From assembly GCF_001567565.1 (NCBI RefSeq), contig NZ_LSSW01000028.1, positions 186,001 to 250,000 on the forward strand: 64,000 bases of DNA. Reading direction: 5' to 3'. The position numbers and the translations under genes are program-made. Below the pieces are notes generated by a model. The model had not been told where the DNA came from and did not search any database. It saw only the letters and a list, made by a program, of their open reading frames with translations. The stretch comes from Ectopseudomonas composti. Lineage in GTDB: Bacteria > Pseudomonadota > Gammaproteobacteria > Pseudomonadales > Pseudomonadaceae. Shown here one piece after another: positions 49,751 through 62,143 of the stretch (positions within the stretch are counted from its first letter, which is position 1; every line of letters begins with the position of its first letter).

Positions 49751-50344
49751 ATGAGCAATGACGGCGTGAATGCAGGCCGGCGTCGCTTCCTGGTTGCAGC
49801 CACCTCCGTGGTGGGTGCTGCAGGGGCGGTAGGTGCTGCGACTCCGTTCGTGGGGTCATGGTTCCCCAGTGCAAGGGCCAAGGCGGCCGGTGCACCGGTG
49901 AAGGTGAACGTCAGCAAGATCGAGGCGGGTCAGCAGATGGTTGCTGAGTGGCGCGGCCAGCCGGTGTTCATCGTGCACCGCACTGAGGAGATCCTGGCCA
50001 ACCTGACCAAGATCGCGGATCGCATGGCCGATCCCGACTCCGCTGCCTCCGTGCAGCCGGAGTACGTGAACAAGGAGAACCGCTCGATCAAGCCCGAGTT
50101 GCTGGTGCTGGTTGGTCTGTGCACCCACCTGGGTTGTTCGCCGACCTTCCGTCCGGAAGTGGCGCCGGCCGATCTGGGGCCTGACTGGGTGGGCGGCTAC
50201 TTCTGCCCTTGCCACGGTTCCCGCTATGACCTCGCTGGGCGTGTCTACAAGGCGCAGCCGGCGCCGTTGAACCTGCCGGTGCCGCCGTACAGCTACGAGA
50301 CGGATGAGATCATCGTCATCGGTGTGGACCAGGAGAAGGCCTGA
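49751..50344 (+). CDS. petA: Ubiquinol-cytochrome c reductase Rieske iron-sulfur subunit
   Basis: Rieske protein of the cytochrome bc1 complex, taking electrons from ubiquinol to cytochrome c1. The 197-residue protein has a twin-arginine start (GRRRFLVAAT) that also forms the membrane anchor. The 2Fe-2S ligands are Cys124, His126 (CTHLGC), Cys152 and His155 (CPCHGS), with Cys129-Cys154 as the expected disulfide. Its stop overlaps the petB ATG by one base. Confidence 0.97.
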   Translation: MSNDGVNAGRRRFLVAATSVVGAAGAVGAATPFVGSWFPSARAKAAGAPVKVNVSKIEAGQQMVAEWRGQPVFIVHRTEEILANLTKIADRMADPDSAASVQPEYVNKENRSIKPELLVLVGLCTHLGCSPTFRPEVAPADLGPDWVGGYFCPCHGSRYDLAGRVYKAQPAPLNLPVPPYSYETDEIIVIGVDQEKA

Positions 50345-51555
50345 TGAGTAAATTCATGGAATGGGTGGATGCGCGCTTCCCCGCCACCAAGATGTGGGAA
50401 GATCATCTCTCCAAGTACTACGCACCGAAGAACTTCAACTTCTTCTACTTCTTTGGCTCTCTGGCGCTGCTGGTGCTGGTCAATCAGATCGTGACCGGTA
50501 TCTGGCTGACCATGAGCTTCGAACCTTCGGCCGAGGGCGCTTTCGCCTCCGTCGAATACATAATGCGTGACGTCGAGTACGGCTGGATTCTGCGCTACCT
50601 GCACTCCACCGGCGCTTCCGCGTTCTTCGTGGTGGTCTACCTGCACATGTTCCGCGGTCTGCTCTACGGCTCCTATCAGAAGCCGCGCGAGCTGGTGTGG
50701 ATCTTCGGCATGCTGATCTACCTGTGCCTGATGGCAGAGGCCTTCATGGGCTACCTGCTGCCGTGGGGCCAGATGTCCTACTGGGGCGCCCAGGTGATCA
50801 TCTCGCTGTTCGGTGCCATCCCGGTAATCGGCGATGACCTGACTCAGTGGATTCGCGGTGACTACCTGATTTCCGGTATCACCCTGAACCGCTTCTTCGC
50901 TCTGCACGTGATCGCGCTGCCGATCGTGCTGCTCGGCCTGGTCGTGCTGCACATCCTGGCGCTGCACGAAGTCGGTTCGAACAACCCGGACGGCGTGGAC
51001 ATCAAGAAGAAGAAGGACGAGAACGGTGTGCCGCTCGACGGTATCGCGTTCCACCCTTACTACACCGTGAAAGACATCGTCGGCGTAGTGGTCTTCCTGT
51101 TCGTGTTCTGCTTCGTGGTGTTCTTCTTCCCGGAAATGGGCGGTTACTTCCTCGAGAAGCCGAACTTCGAAGCGGCCAACCCGTTCAAGACGCCTGATCA
51201 CATCGCTCCGGTTTGGTACTTCACCCCGTTCTACGCAATTCTGCGTGCGGTACCGGACAAGCTGATGGGCGTAATCGCCATGGGCGCTGCCATCGCTGTG
51301 CTGTTCGTCCTGCCGTGGCTGGACCGTAGCCCGGTCAAGTCGATGCGCTACAAGGGTTGGTTGAGCAAGATCTGGCTGGTGATCTTCTGCATCTCCTTCG
51401 TCATCCTGGGTGTGCTGGGTGTGCTGGCGCCGACTCCGGGTCGTACCCTGCTGTCGCAGGTGTGCACCATCCTGTACTTCGCGTACTTCATCCTGATGCC
51501 GTTCTACACCAGGATGGAGAAGACCAAACCGGTTCCGGAAAGGGTGACTGGCTGA
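50344..51555 (+). CDS. petB: Cytochrome b subunit of the bc1 complex
   Basis: Integral subunit of 403 residues with about eight or nine helices, carrying hemes bL and bH and both quinone sites. Heme histidines are seen in LHSTGASAF, YLHMFRG, ALHVIALP and LHILALHE. The PEWY-like Qo motif is present in modified context near PVWYFTPFYAILRA; the second part holds PVKSMRYKG. Start and stop overlap petA and petC by one base each. Confidence 0.97.
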   Translation: MSKFMEWVDARFPATKMWEDHLSKYYAPKNFNFFYFFGSLALLVLVNQIVTGIWLTMSFEPSAEGAFASVEYIMRDVEYGWILRYLHSTGASAFFVVVYLHMFRGLLYGSYQKPRELVWIFGMLIYLCLMAEAFMGYLLPWGQMSYWGAQVIISLFGAIPVIGDDLTQWIRGDYLISGITLNRFFALHVIALPIVLLGLVVLHILALHEVGSNNPDGVDIKKKKDENGVPLDGIAFHPYYTVKDIVGVVVFLFVFCFVVFFFPEMGGYFLEKPNFEAANPFKTPDHIAPVWYFTPFYAILRAVPDKLMGVIAMGAAIAVLFVLPWLDRSPVKSMRYKGWLSKIWLVIFCISFVILGVLGVLAPTPGRTLLSQVCTILYFAYFILMPFYTRMEKTKPVPERVTG

Positions 51556-52337
51556 TGAAAAAGCTCTTTGCTGCATTTGTTTTCGCTGCGCTACCGGCCC
51601 TCAGCTTTGCCGCCGGTGGTCATGATGTGCAACTGGACAAGGTCGACATCGACCTGACCGACAAGGCCGCCATGCAGGACGGCGCGCGTACCTTCGCCAA
51701 CTACTGCATGGGCTGCCACTCGGCCCAGTACCAGCGTTACGAGCGTGTTGCCGATGACCTCGGTATCCCGCACGAAATCATGCTGGAGAACCTGGTGTTC
51801 AACGATGCCAAGATCGGCGACCACATGAAGATCGGCATGAAGCCGGAGGATGCCAAGGCCTGGTTCGGTGCTGCACCGCCTGATCTGACCCTGGTTGCTC
51901 GTGTGCGTGGCAACGACTGGCTGTACACCTACCTGCGTACCTTCTACGCCGACCCGACCCGTCCGCTGGGCGCCAACAACAAGGTGTTCCCGAACGTCGG
52001 CATGCCGAACGTGCTGGTCGGCCTGCAGGGTAACCAGGTCATCGGTTGCAAGCAGGTTCAGGTGGTCACCGATGGCAAGAAGCAATTCGACCCGCTGACC
52101 GGTGCGCCTATCACTCACGAAGCCTGCGACCAGCTCACCATCGAGCCGAACACCGGCAAGCTGAGCGAGGCCGAGTTCGACGAGAAGATCAAGAACCTGG
52201 TGACCTTCCTGGCCTATTCGGCCAACCCGGTCAAGCTGAAGTCCCAGCGTATCGGCACCTACGTGCTGCTCTACCTGGCGTTCTTCTTCGTGTTCGCCTA
52301 CCTGCTCAAGCGTGAGTACTGGAAGGACGTGCATTAA
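51555..52337 (+). CDS. petC: Cytochrome c1 subunit of the bc1 complex
   Basis: Heme c protein of 260 residues with a signal peptide (KKLFAAFVFAALPALSFA), the CXXCH site at 51-55 (CMGCH), a methionine ligand region (NVGMPNVL) and a C-terminal membrane anchor (YVLLYLAFFFVFAYLL). The ATG at 51555 shares a base with the petB stop. A terminator follows. Confidence 0.97.
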   Translation: MKKLFAAFVFAALPALSFAAGGHDVQLDKVDIDLTDKAAMQDGARTFANYCMGCHSAQYQRYERVADDLGIPHEIMLENLVFNDAKIGDHMKIGMKPEDAKAWFGAAPPDLTLVARVRGNDWLYTYLRTFYADPTRPLGANNKVFPNVGMPNVLVGLQGNQVIGCKQVQVVTDGKKQFDPLTGAPITHEACDQLTIEPNTGKLSEAEFDEKIKNLVTFLAYSANPVKLKSQRIGTYVLLYLAFFFVFAYLLKREYWKDVH

Positions 52338-52360
52338 GTCGTTGTCGTTCTCTGCATGCA

Positions 52361-52391
52361 CCTGCGCGCCCTTATGGGCGCGCAGGTTTTT
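52361..52391 (+). terminator. Rho-independent terminator of petABC
   Basis: Stem CCTGCGCGCCC / GGGCGCGCAGG with loop TTAT, followed by TTTTTG. Confidence 0.92.
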
Positions 52392-52504
52392 GTGCCCTGC
52401 CATTTCAGGTGGCCACCTAGTGGTGCCGTCGCCTGCACATTCAAGAATTGCTCCTGGCAATTTTTCGTGTTTCTGGAAAATCAAAACAAGCGAGGAGGAT
52501 CGCC

Positions 52505-53122
52505 ATGGCGGTAACCAATAGGTTGACCTGCTACTCCGACCCCGCCGACCACTATTCCCATCGCGTGCGTCTGGTGCTCGCCGAGAAAGGTGTCAGCGTC
52601 GAGATCATCGATGTCGAGCAGGGCCGGTGTCCGGCCAGGCTTGCCGAGGTCAATCCCTATGGCAGTGTGCCGACGCTGGTCGATCGCGATCTGGCGTTGT
52701 ATGAAGCGTCCGTGGTGATGGAGTATCTGGACGAGCGCTACCCGCATCCGCCGTTGTTGCCGGTGTATCCGGTGGCTCGGGCCAATAGTCGTCTGCTGAT
52801 GCATCGTATTCAGCGTGACTGGTGCGTGCTGGTCGATCGTATTCTCGACAAACGCAGCAAGGAGGCCGAGCGTCAATTGGCGCGCAAGGAGTTGCGCGAA
52901 AGCCTGACCGGCGTATCACCGCTGTTCGCTGACAAGGCATTCTTTCTCAGTGAGGAGCTGAGTCTGGTGGATTGCTGTTTGCTGCCCATTCTCTGGCGTT
53001 TGCCGGTTCTGGGTATCGAGTTGCCACGTCCGGCCAAGCCGCTGCTCGACTACATGGAGCGCCAGTTCGCTCGTGAGGCCTTTCAGGCCAGTCTTTCCGC
53101 TGCCGAACGCATGATGCGTTAA
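52505..53122 (+). CDS. sspA: Stringent starvation protein A
   Basis: RNA polymerase-associated protein with a glutathione S-transferase fold that helps phage, virulence and acid-stress transcription. The 205-residue protein has the thioredoxin-like N-domain ([20 protein letters not shown]) with NPYGSVPTL and the GST helical C-domain. It lacks GST activity in characterised cases. The ATG at 52505 follows GAGGATC. sspB follows by 13 bp. Confidence 0.96.
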   Translation: MAVTNRLTCYSDPADHYSHRVRLVLAEKGVSVEIIDVEQGRCPARLAEVNPYGSVPTLVDRDLALYEASVVMEYLDERYPHPPLLPVYPVARANSRLLMHRIQRDWCVLVDRILDKRSKEAERQLARKELRESLTGVSPLFADKAFFLSEELSLVDCCLLPILWRLPVLGIELPRPAKPLLDYMERQFAREAFQASLSAAERMMR

Positions 53123-53135
53123 GAAGGAGGAAATC

Positions 53136-53549
53136 ATGAATTCCAGTCGTCCCTATCTGGTTCGCGCCCTCTATGAGTGGATCGTCGACAACGATTGCAC
53201 GCCGCATCTGCTGGTCAATGCCGAGTTCCCTGGCGTGCAGGTGCCGCCAGGCTTCGCCAGTGACGGTCAGATCGTGCTCAACGCCTCGCCCAGTGCGGTG
53301 CGTCATCTGCACATGGACAACCAGGCCGTGAGCTTCGAAGGGCGCTTCGGCGGCGTTGCGCACAGTCTGCACATTCCGGCGGCAGCGATCCTGGCGATCT
53401 ATGCGCGGGAAAACGGCCAGGGCATGGTCTTCGACATGGAGCCGCCGGTTGCAGGCAGCCCTGAAGAGCCGGGGCCGGACGATGATGGTCCGTCTGATGA
53501 CGAACCGCCGCGTCCGAGCGGCCGACCAAGTCTGAAAGTGGTCAAGTAA
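53136..53549 (+). CDS. sspB: ClpXP protease specificity-enhancing factor SspB
   Basis: Adaptor that binds SsrA-tagged proteins and delivers them to ClpXP. The 137-residue protein has the Sm-like substrate-binding domain (ALYEWIVDNDCTPHLLVNA, IVLNASPSAV) and, after an acidic Pro-rich linker, the ClpX-binding tail PSLKVVK. The ribosome site AAGGAGG is near perfect. Confidence 0.96.
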   Translation: MNSSRPYLVRALYEWIVDNDCTPHLLVNAEFPGVQVPPGFASDGQIVLNASPSAVRHLHMDNQAVSFEGRFGGVAHSLHIPAAAILAIYARENGQGMVFDMEPPVAGSPEEPGPDDDGPSDDEPPRPSGRPSLKVVK

Positions 53550-53557
53550 GCAATGAA

Positions 53558-53579
53558 AAGGGCGCCCATGGGCGCCCTT
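53558..53579. terminator. Bidirectional terminator between sspB and the BON lipoprotein gene
   Basis: Perfect palindrome AAGGGCGCCC-AT-GGGCGCCCTT with flanking A and T tracts in a 49-bp convergent spacer. Confidence 0.85.
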
Positions 53580-53598
53580 GTCGTTTCTGCGTTCGCAA

Positions 53599-54725
<1,127 letters not shown>

Positions 54726-54747
54726 TTAAACCTTGAATGTACGGCCG

Positions 54748-55107
54748 TCAGGCATCGAAGGCGTTTTTGATCCAGTCGAGGCGAGTGGTGCCGCCAGTAC
54801 TGATGGCGACCACGTCGAAGCGGCAGGGGTAGCGGGTCCAGCGTGAGTGTTGCTGGAGGAAGAGTTCGGCGGCGATGACCAGCTTGCCACGCTTGCGCGC
54901 ATCGATGCTCTCCAGGGCGCCGCCCCAGGCGCTGTGGCGGCGGGCGCGGACTTCGACGAATACTACTGTATCGCCGTCGAGCATGACCAGATCAAGCTCG
55001 CCACGCCGACAGCTCCAGTTCTGTTCGATCAGCTGCAGGCCGTTACGTTCCAGATGCTGCCGAGCTGCCTGTTCGGCAGCCCGACCCAGATCGTTGTGTG
55101 CGCTCAA
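54748..55107 (-). CDS. yraN: YraN family endonuclease-like protein (UPF0102)
   Basis: 119-residue protein with a PD-(D/E)XK-like nuclease fold: GELDLVMLDGDTVVFVEVRAR carries the D-x10-ExR type residues (shown over about residues 35-55). Function is unsettled; Holliday-junction resolvase similarity is noted in the family. It starts with a TTG at 55107 that overlaps the lpoA stop (AATTGA), so its translation depends on lpoA. Confidence 0.85.
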   Translation of the reverse strand: MSAHNDLGRAAEQAARQHLERNGLQLIEQNWSCRRGELDLVMLDGDTVVFVEVRARRHSAWGGALESIDARKRGKLVIAAELFLQQHSRWTRYPCRFDVVAISTGGTTRLDWIKNAFDA

Positions 55108-56912
55108 TTGATGCTGTCAGGGAGGCGTTGAACCTGGCCGTCACGGAACTCGGCCCAGGGCAGCTGACGCTCGATGCGCTGGCTGGCGTTCAGGCTGAGG
55201 CTGCCCGACAGGCCGTCGATGCGCGACTCCGGCAGTGCCTTGAGCTGACCTAGGCGTGGTGCCAGGCGGTAGGCGTCGACGCCCATGGCGTACAGGCGGC
55301 CGAGACTGCCACCGGCCTGCGGCCACTGATTGGCGACTTCCTGGCGCAGTGGTGCGTGAGCATCGAGCAGCCAGGGCGTTTCGCAGAAACGGATGCCTTC
55401 GAGATCCTGATACTGGGCCTGGCTGTGGGCGCCGGTGAACAGGTGCGAGGTGGCGTAGACCGGCACGTCGCCGGCGTACTGGAAGGCCAGGGTCGGTTTG
55501 ATCTGCTGGGCCTGTTGCGGTGTGGCCGCGAGGAAGATGAAGTCGATGTCCTGACGGCGCGCCGGCTGCGCATCCAGATTGGTGCCCAGCGTGTTCTGCA
55601 GGCGGCGGGCGCGGGTTTCGCTCTCGCGCAGCTGGAACAGGTCGGCGATCTGACGAGCCAGCTCTACCGGCTGGTCGACATGCTCGGCGGCGATCAAGGT
55701 GCCGCCCTGGGCTTGCCAGCTCTGGCGGAAGGCGTCCAGTACACGGTCGCCCCAGTCCCCGCGCGGCACCAGTGCCACGGCGCGGCGCATGCCGTCGTTC
55801 CAGGCGCGGCGCGCCACTTCACGAGCTTCGTCCTCGGCGGCCAGGCCAAACTGGAACATCTGAGCCGGGCCTTCTTGGCCTGCATCGCTGTAATTCAGGG
55901 CGAGGGTGGTGATGGGCAGTTGCTCGCGATCACTCAGTTGCTTGACCAGTGGTTTTTCCAGGGGGCCGACTACCAGTTGTACGCCGTCGGCCTGGGCTTG
56001 CTGGTAGAAGGCGTCCAGCGAGCCGATGCGCGAGCTGTCGTAGAGTTTGATGTCCGGCGGGTTCTGCCCGGCTTGCTGTGCTTCGTAATGTGCGGCGAGG
56101 AAGCCATCGCGCAATGCGCGGGCGACATTGGCCAGTTGGCCTTCCTGCGGCAGCAGCAGTGCGACGCGAGTCAGTGGCTGGCTGGCCAGCTCACGCAGCT
56201 TTTCCAGCGCTTCGGGCAGCTGTGCGGCGGCCGGGTGCTGCGGGTTCTGGGCGACCCACTGGTCGATGGCGGCCTGCTGCTGCTCCAGCGTGGCGCTGCT
56301 TTTGGTCACCTGCGCCAGCGCCAGCCAGCCGGCTAGATCGCTGTCGGCGCCGGCGGAGGTTTGCGCCGGCAGGGTGGAAACCAGTGCCCAGATGTTCTCG
56401 TGGTTGTCGTGGGCGGCCTGGCCGCTTAGCAGCGGCGCGATGAACACGCGCTCCCGGGCTGCAGCCAGGGTTTGGCCGTCGGCCTCCAGGGCGCGGGCGC
56501 GAACCAGCTGGGTGCGGATCTGTTGCTCGACCGGCAGTTCGCCCAGGCGTTCGAGGCTCGGGTGCTGCAGGGCTTTCAGGGCGCTCTTGGGCTGCTTGCG
56601 GGCCATCGCCAGCTCAGCCTTGAGGGTGCTGGCGAAAATCTGCTGGGCGGGCTTCAGGCTGGCGATGTCGACCTGCTCGAGAATTCGGGTGGCGCGGGCC
56701 ACGTCGTTCTGCTGGTAGCTCTGGTCGGCTGCCGACAGGCGCAGCAGGGCGGCCTGCTCCGGTTTGCTCTCGGTAGCTTGCTGCAGCATCTGCTCGATGC
56801 TGGCTTGTGGTGTGCGCGGCAACTGGCCCAGGTTGTTGGAGGGCGAGCTGGCGCAGGCGGCAAGCAGGCCGGCCAGGAAAAGAGCGGAAAGAGGGCGCAG
56901 GCTAGCGATCAT
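55104..56912 (-). CDS. lpoA: Penicillin-binding protein activator LpoA
   Basis: Outer-membrane lipoprotein of 602 residues that reaches through the periplasm to activate the class A synthase PBP1a. It has a lipobox (LLAACASS), a helical TPR-like N-domain (AADQSYQQNDVARATRIL) and a C-terminal periplasmic-binding-protein-like LppC domain (VALLLPQEGQLANVARALRDG shown in part; PVYATSHLFTG). The ATG at 56912 sets the lipobox at the right distance; a longer in-frame start has a charged leader. First gene of lpoA-yraN-gmhA-BON, divergent from rsmI. Confidence 0.94.
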   Translation of the reverse strand: MIASLRPLSALFLAGLLAACASSPSNNLGQLPRTPQASIEQMLQQATESKPEQAALLRLSAADQSYQQNDVARATRILEQVDIASLKPAQQIFASTLKAELAMARKQPKSALKALQHPSLERLGELPVEQQIRTQLVRARALEADGQTLAAARERVFIAPLLSGQAAHDNHENIWALVSTLPAQTSAGADSDLAGWLALAQVTKSSATLEQQQAAIDQWVAQNPQHPAAAQLPEALEKLRELASQPLTRVALLLPQEGQLANVARALRDGFLAAHYEAQQAGQNPPDIKLYDSSRIGSLDAFYQQAQADGVQLVVGPLEKPLVKQLSDREQLPITTLALNYSDAGQEGPAQMFQFGLAAEDEAREVARRAWNDGMRRAVALVPRGDWGDRVLDAFRQSWQAQGGTLIAAEHVDQPVELARQIADLFQLRESETRARRLQNTLGTNLDAQPARRQDIDFIFLAATPQQAQQIKPTLAFQYAGDVPVYATSHLFTGAHSQAQYQDLEGIRFCETPWLLDAHAPLRQEVANQWPQAGGSLGRLYAMGVDAYRLAPRLGQLKALPESRIDGLSGSLSLNASQRIERQLPWAEFRDGQVQRLPDSIN

Positions 56913-57034
56913 CGGGTCATCCTGATACTTGAGCAAATCAAGCGGCGATTGTACCCAAGCCCCGAGATCGGTGCGATGCCGCTGGGGCGGAACCGGCTAG
57001 AATGAGCGCTCATTCATTTAATGAGGTGTTTCCA

Positions 57035-57901
57035 GTGAGTCAGCCCGCCGTCGCAAGCGTCCAGCCAGGCACCCTTTATGTGGTCGCCACGCCCATTGGC
57101 AATCTGGACGACATCAGTGCGCGGGCGCTGCGGATTTTGCGCGAGGTGGCGCTGATCGCTGCAGAAGACACCCGTCATTCGGCGCGGCTGCTGCAGCACT
57201 TCGGCATCCAGACGCCGCTGGCGGCTTGCCATGAGCACAACGAGCGCGATCAGGGCGGGCGTTTTCTCGCCAGGTTGCAGGCGGGTGAGGATGTCGCGCT
57301 GATTTCCGATGCGGGCACGCCGTTGATCTCCGATCCCGGTTATCACCTGGTGCGCCAGGCGCGGGCCGCAGGTTTTGCAGTGGTGCCGGTGCCTGGCGCC
57401 TGCGCTTTGATCGCCGCGCTGTCGGCGGCCGGGCTGCCGTCGGATCGCTTTATCTTCGAGGGCTTTCTGCCGGCCAAGGCGGCGGGCCGCTGCGCGCGTC
57501 TGGAGCAGGTGCGCGAAGAGCCGCGCACGCTGATCTTCTATGAAGCGCCGCACCGTATCCTCGAATGCCTGCAGGACATGCGCGAAGTGTTTGGTGCTGA
57601 TCGCCCCGCATTGCTGGCGCGTGAGCTGACCAAGACCTTCGAGACTCTGCAGGGGCTGCCGCTGGCCGAGCTGTGTGAGTGGGTGGCCGCAGACAATAAT
57701 CAGCAGCGCGGCGAATGTGTGGTGCTGGTGGCGGGCTGGCAGGCGCCGGAAGGTGAGGAGGCTGTCAGTGCCGAAGCCTTGCGCGTGCTCGATCTGTTGT
57801 TGGCGGAGATGCCGCTCAAGCGGGCGGCGGCGCTGGCGGCGGAGATCACCGGGGTGCGCAAGAACCTGCTGTACCAGGTCGCGTTGGAGCGCAAGGGCTA
57901 A
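57035..57901 (+). CDS. rsmI: 16S rRNA 2'-O-ribose methyltransferase RsmI
   Basis: Methylates C1402 of 16S rRNA with SAM. The 288-residue tetrapyrrole-methylase-fold protein has [28 protein letters not shown] (SAM loop) and [13 protein letters not shown] start at GTG 57035, which has GAGGTG 8-9 nt upstream; an in-frame ATG at 57002 would add 11 residues but has a weaker site. It is divergent from lpoA, and rnpB follows. Confidence 0.93.
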   Translation: MSQPAVASVQPGTLYVVATPIGNLDDISARALRILREVALIAAEDTRHSARLLQHFGIQTPLAACHEHNERDQGGRFLARLQAGEDVALISDAGTPLISDPGYHLVRQARAAGFAVVPVPGACALIAALSAAGLPSDRFIFEGFLPAKAAGRCARLEQVREEPRTLIFYEAPHRILECLQDMREVFGADRPALLARELTKTFETLQGLPLAELCEWVAADNNQQRGECVVLVAGWQAPEGEEAVSAEALRVLDLLLAEMPLKRAAALAAEITGVRKNLLYQVALERKG

Positions 57902-58031
57902 CCGGCTGTGGCGATGTGCCTGCGCTGGCATGCTTCTTTCTATGCGTGCACTCGTTCGATGCCGGTGCTGCGGAGAGGCTGTTTTGGCTGGGCCTCCAGA
58001 GGTCTGCTGGTCGCCGTGATAGCGCTCTAGC

Positions 58032-58060
58032 TTGCAGCTTGCCATCACGCCCGGTACCCT
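58032..58060 (+). promoter_or_regulatory. Promoter of rnpB
   Basis: TTGCAG and TACCCT with a 17-bp spacer, ending about 10 nt before the first base of the RNase P RNA. Confidence 0.65.
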
Positions 58061-58069
58061 TGCAGGCGG

Positions 58070-58418
58070 AGAGTCGATCGGACAGTCGCTGCCTTCGCAA
58101 GAAGGGGGAGGAAAGTCCGGGCTCCATAGGGCGGAGTGCCAGGTAATGCCTGGGAGGCGTGAGCCTACGGAAAGTGCCACAGAAAATAACCGCCTAAGCG
58201 TTTCGGCGCCGGTAAGGGTGAAAAGGTGCGGTAAGAGCGCACCGCGCGGCTGGCAACAGTCCGTGGCTAGGTAAACCCCACTCGGAGCAAGACCAAATAG
58301 GGTTCCATTGGCGTGGCCCGCGCTGGAACCGGGTAGGTTGCTAAAGGCGTGCAGTGATGTACGCCGTAGAGGAATGACTGTCCTCGACAGAACCCGGCTT
58401 ACAGATCGACTCTCCTCC
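58070..58418 (+). ncRNA. rnpB: RNase P catalytic RNA (type A)
   Basis: About 350-nt ribozyme that removes tRNA 5' leaders together with RnpA. The ends pair: AGAGTCGATC at the 5' end and GATCGACTCT near 58404-58413. Universal blocks are visible: GAGGAAAGTCCGGGCTCC (58109-58126), CACAGAAA, GGTAAACCCC, GAGCAAGACC, and GAGGAATGACTGTC with ACAGAACCCGGCTTA near the 3' end. The 3' end is approximate. Location between rsmI and mraZ matches other Pseudomonas. Confidence 0.96.
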
Positions 58419-58621
58419 CTCCTTTCTCGTTTTTACGCTTCTATTCCCCGCTCGTCTGATACCGAAAAAATCTTACTCTTAACAAATTACTTTAAGTTCG
58501 AATTTCAGTTGCCTGGAATGGCTGAAATTTCTCCTCCAAAAGCCGGCTCCGGCATCCCTTTTCCCCTCGCTTTTGTGCGCTAAATCTCCGTCCTGTAAGG
58601 ATTTTTCCTTTCTGGCGCGCC
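58419..58621 (+). other. AT-rich spacer between rnpB and the mraZ promoter
   Basis: About 200 bp with a base composition clearly richer in A+T than its neighbours and no gene that I can support. It holds T-rich tracts right after rnpB and an inverted repeat AATTTCAG (58502-58509) / CTGAAATT (58523-58530) with a 13-nt loop. The early T-rich stretch may end rnpB transcription. Confidence 0.5.
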
Positions 58622-58651
58622 TTGACGGTGGGGCGTACGCGTTCCTATAGT
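58622..58651 (+). promoter_or_regulatory. Promoter of the mraZ-mur/fts cluster
   Basis: TTGACG and TATAGT separated by 18 bp, 76 bp upstream of the mraZ start. A strong sigma-70 match, followed at once by the MraZ repeats. Confidence 0.75.
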
Positions 58652-58660
58652 GTGCGCGAG

Positions 58661-58700
58661 TGGTGAAAAGTGGCATGAAGTGGGTTTTTATGGGCATGGA
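58661..58700 (+). promoter_or_regulatory. MraZ operator: four TGG repeats with 10-bp period
   Basis: TGGTGAAAAG, TGGCATGAAG, TGGGTTTTTA and TGGGCATGGA start at 58661, 58671, 58681 and 58691, exactly one helical turn apart. MraZ is known to bind tandem TGGGN-type repeats spaced by 5 nt before its own gene. The position just downstream of the -10 implies repression. Confidence 0.75.
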
Positions 58701-58726
58701 AAGCTAATTACAGGGGAAGCGCAGCC

Positions 58727-59182
58727 GTGTTTCGCGGAGCTAACGCCATCAGTCTCGACGCCAAAGGGCGCCTCGCGATGCCGAGTCGGTATCGTGACGA
58801 GCTCGTTGCGCGTTGCAGTGGCCAGCTCATCGTGACCATCGACGCCGTCGACCCCTGTCTTTGCGTTTATCCCCTGGCCGAGTGGGAGCTGATCGAAAAC
58901 AAGTTGCGCGAGCTGGCTTCCTTTCGTGAAGAGAACCGCCGCCTGCAGCGCCTGTTGATCGGTAATGCCGTCGATCTCGAGCTGGATGCCAGTGGCCGCT
59001 TCCTGGTGCCGCCGCGCTTGCGCGAATACGCCAAGCTGGACAAGCGAGCGATGCTCGTCGGTCAGCTGAACAAGTTTCAACTCTGGGATGAAGATTCCTG
59101 GAATGCCGTAGCCGAAGCCGACCTCGCTGCCATCAAGCAGCCTGGAGCCCTTTCCGATGACCTGCGTGACCTGATCCTGTGA
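58727..59182 (+). CDS. mraZ: Transcriptional regulator MraZ
   Basis: DNA-binding protein of 151 residues with two AbrB-like swapped-hairpin repeats ([19 protein letters not shown] and [17 protein letters not shown]), forming a ring that reads tandem operator repeats. It represses its own promoter and so the dcw cluster. It starts with a GTG at 58727 preceded by AGGGGAAG. It is the first gene of the division and cell-wall cluster; the rsmH start overlaps or follows its stop directly. Confidence 0.96.
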   Translation: MFRGANAISLDAKGRLAMPSRYRDELVARCSGQLIVTIDAVDPCLCVYPLAEWELIENKLRELASFREENRRLQRLLIGNAVDLELDASGRFLVPPRLREYAKLDKRAMLVGQLNKFQLWDEDSWNAVAEADLAAIKQPGALSDDLRDLIL

Positions 59183-59184
59183 CC

Positions 59185-60125
59185 ATGACCGATAGCACCT
59201 TCCGCCATATCACCGTGCTGCTCGACGAGGCTGTCGAGGGGCTGGCTGTGCGCGGCGATGGTCGCTACATGGATGGCACCTTCGGACGCGGTGGGCATAG
59301 TCGACTCATCTTGCAGCAGCTCGGGCCAGACGGGCGGCTGCTGGGGTTCGACAAAGATCCCCTGGCGATAGCCACCGGGGAAGCATTGGCGGCCGAAGAC
59401 GGCCGCTTTGTCGTTGTGCAGCGCAGTTTTGCGGAACTTGGCGAGGAAGCTGTTGTCCGCGGCATTTCTGGCCAGGTTTCCGGCATCCTGCTGGACCTTG
59501 GCGTGTCCTCGCCGCAGCTGGACGACCCGCAGCGCGGCTTCAGTTTCCTCAATGATGGCCCGCTGGACATGCGCATGAATCCGGATGTCGGCGTCAGTGC
59601 TGCTGACTGGATCGCCACGGCGGACGAGGATGAAATCGCGCGCGTGCTCAAGGATTACGGCGAGGAACGTTTCGCCAAGCGCATGGCGCGAGCCGTGGTG
59701 CAGCGCCGCGCGGAACAGCCGTTCACGCGCACTGCCGACCTGGCGAAAGTGCTGACCGATGCCAATCCAGCCTGGGAAAAGGGCAAGAACCCGGCGACCC
59801 GTGCCTTCCAGGGCATCCGTATTTACGTCAACAACGAGCTCGGCGATCTCGAGTGCGGCCTCGAAGCGGCGCTGGAGACCCTCGAGGTTGGCGGTCGTCT
59901 GGTGGTGATCAGCTTCCACTCGCTGGAAGACCGGATCGTCAAACAGTTCATGAAGCGTCAGGCCAAGGGCGAGGCGGACAAGCTGCCGCGGGACCTGCCG
60001 ATCATTCCAAAGGCCTTCGAGCCGCGTCTCAAGCTGATCGGCAAGCCGGTCTATGCTGGCGATGCCGAGCTCAAGGTCAACCCGCGCTCGCGCAGCGCGG
60101 TGATGCGCATCGCGGAGAAGTTGCG

Positions 60126-60129
<4 letters not shown>
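59185..60129 (+). CDS. rsmH: 16S rRNA m4C1402 methyltransferase RsmH
   Basis: SAM-dependent N4-methyltransferase for C1402 of 16S rRNA, the same base that RsmI methylates on ribose, here encoded 1.3 kb away. The 314-residue protein has [15 protein letters not shown], the SAM-binding GTFGRGGHS and [11 protein letters not shown]. The ATG at 59185 fits the family; a GTG at 59179 overlapping the mraZ stop is the alternative. It overlaps ftsL by 4 bp. Confidence 0.97.
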
Positions 60130-62142
<2,013 letters not shown>

Positions 62143-62143
<1 letters not shown>

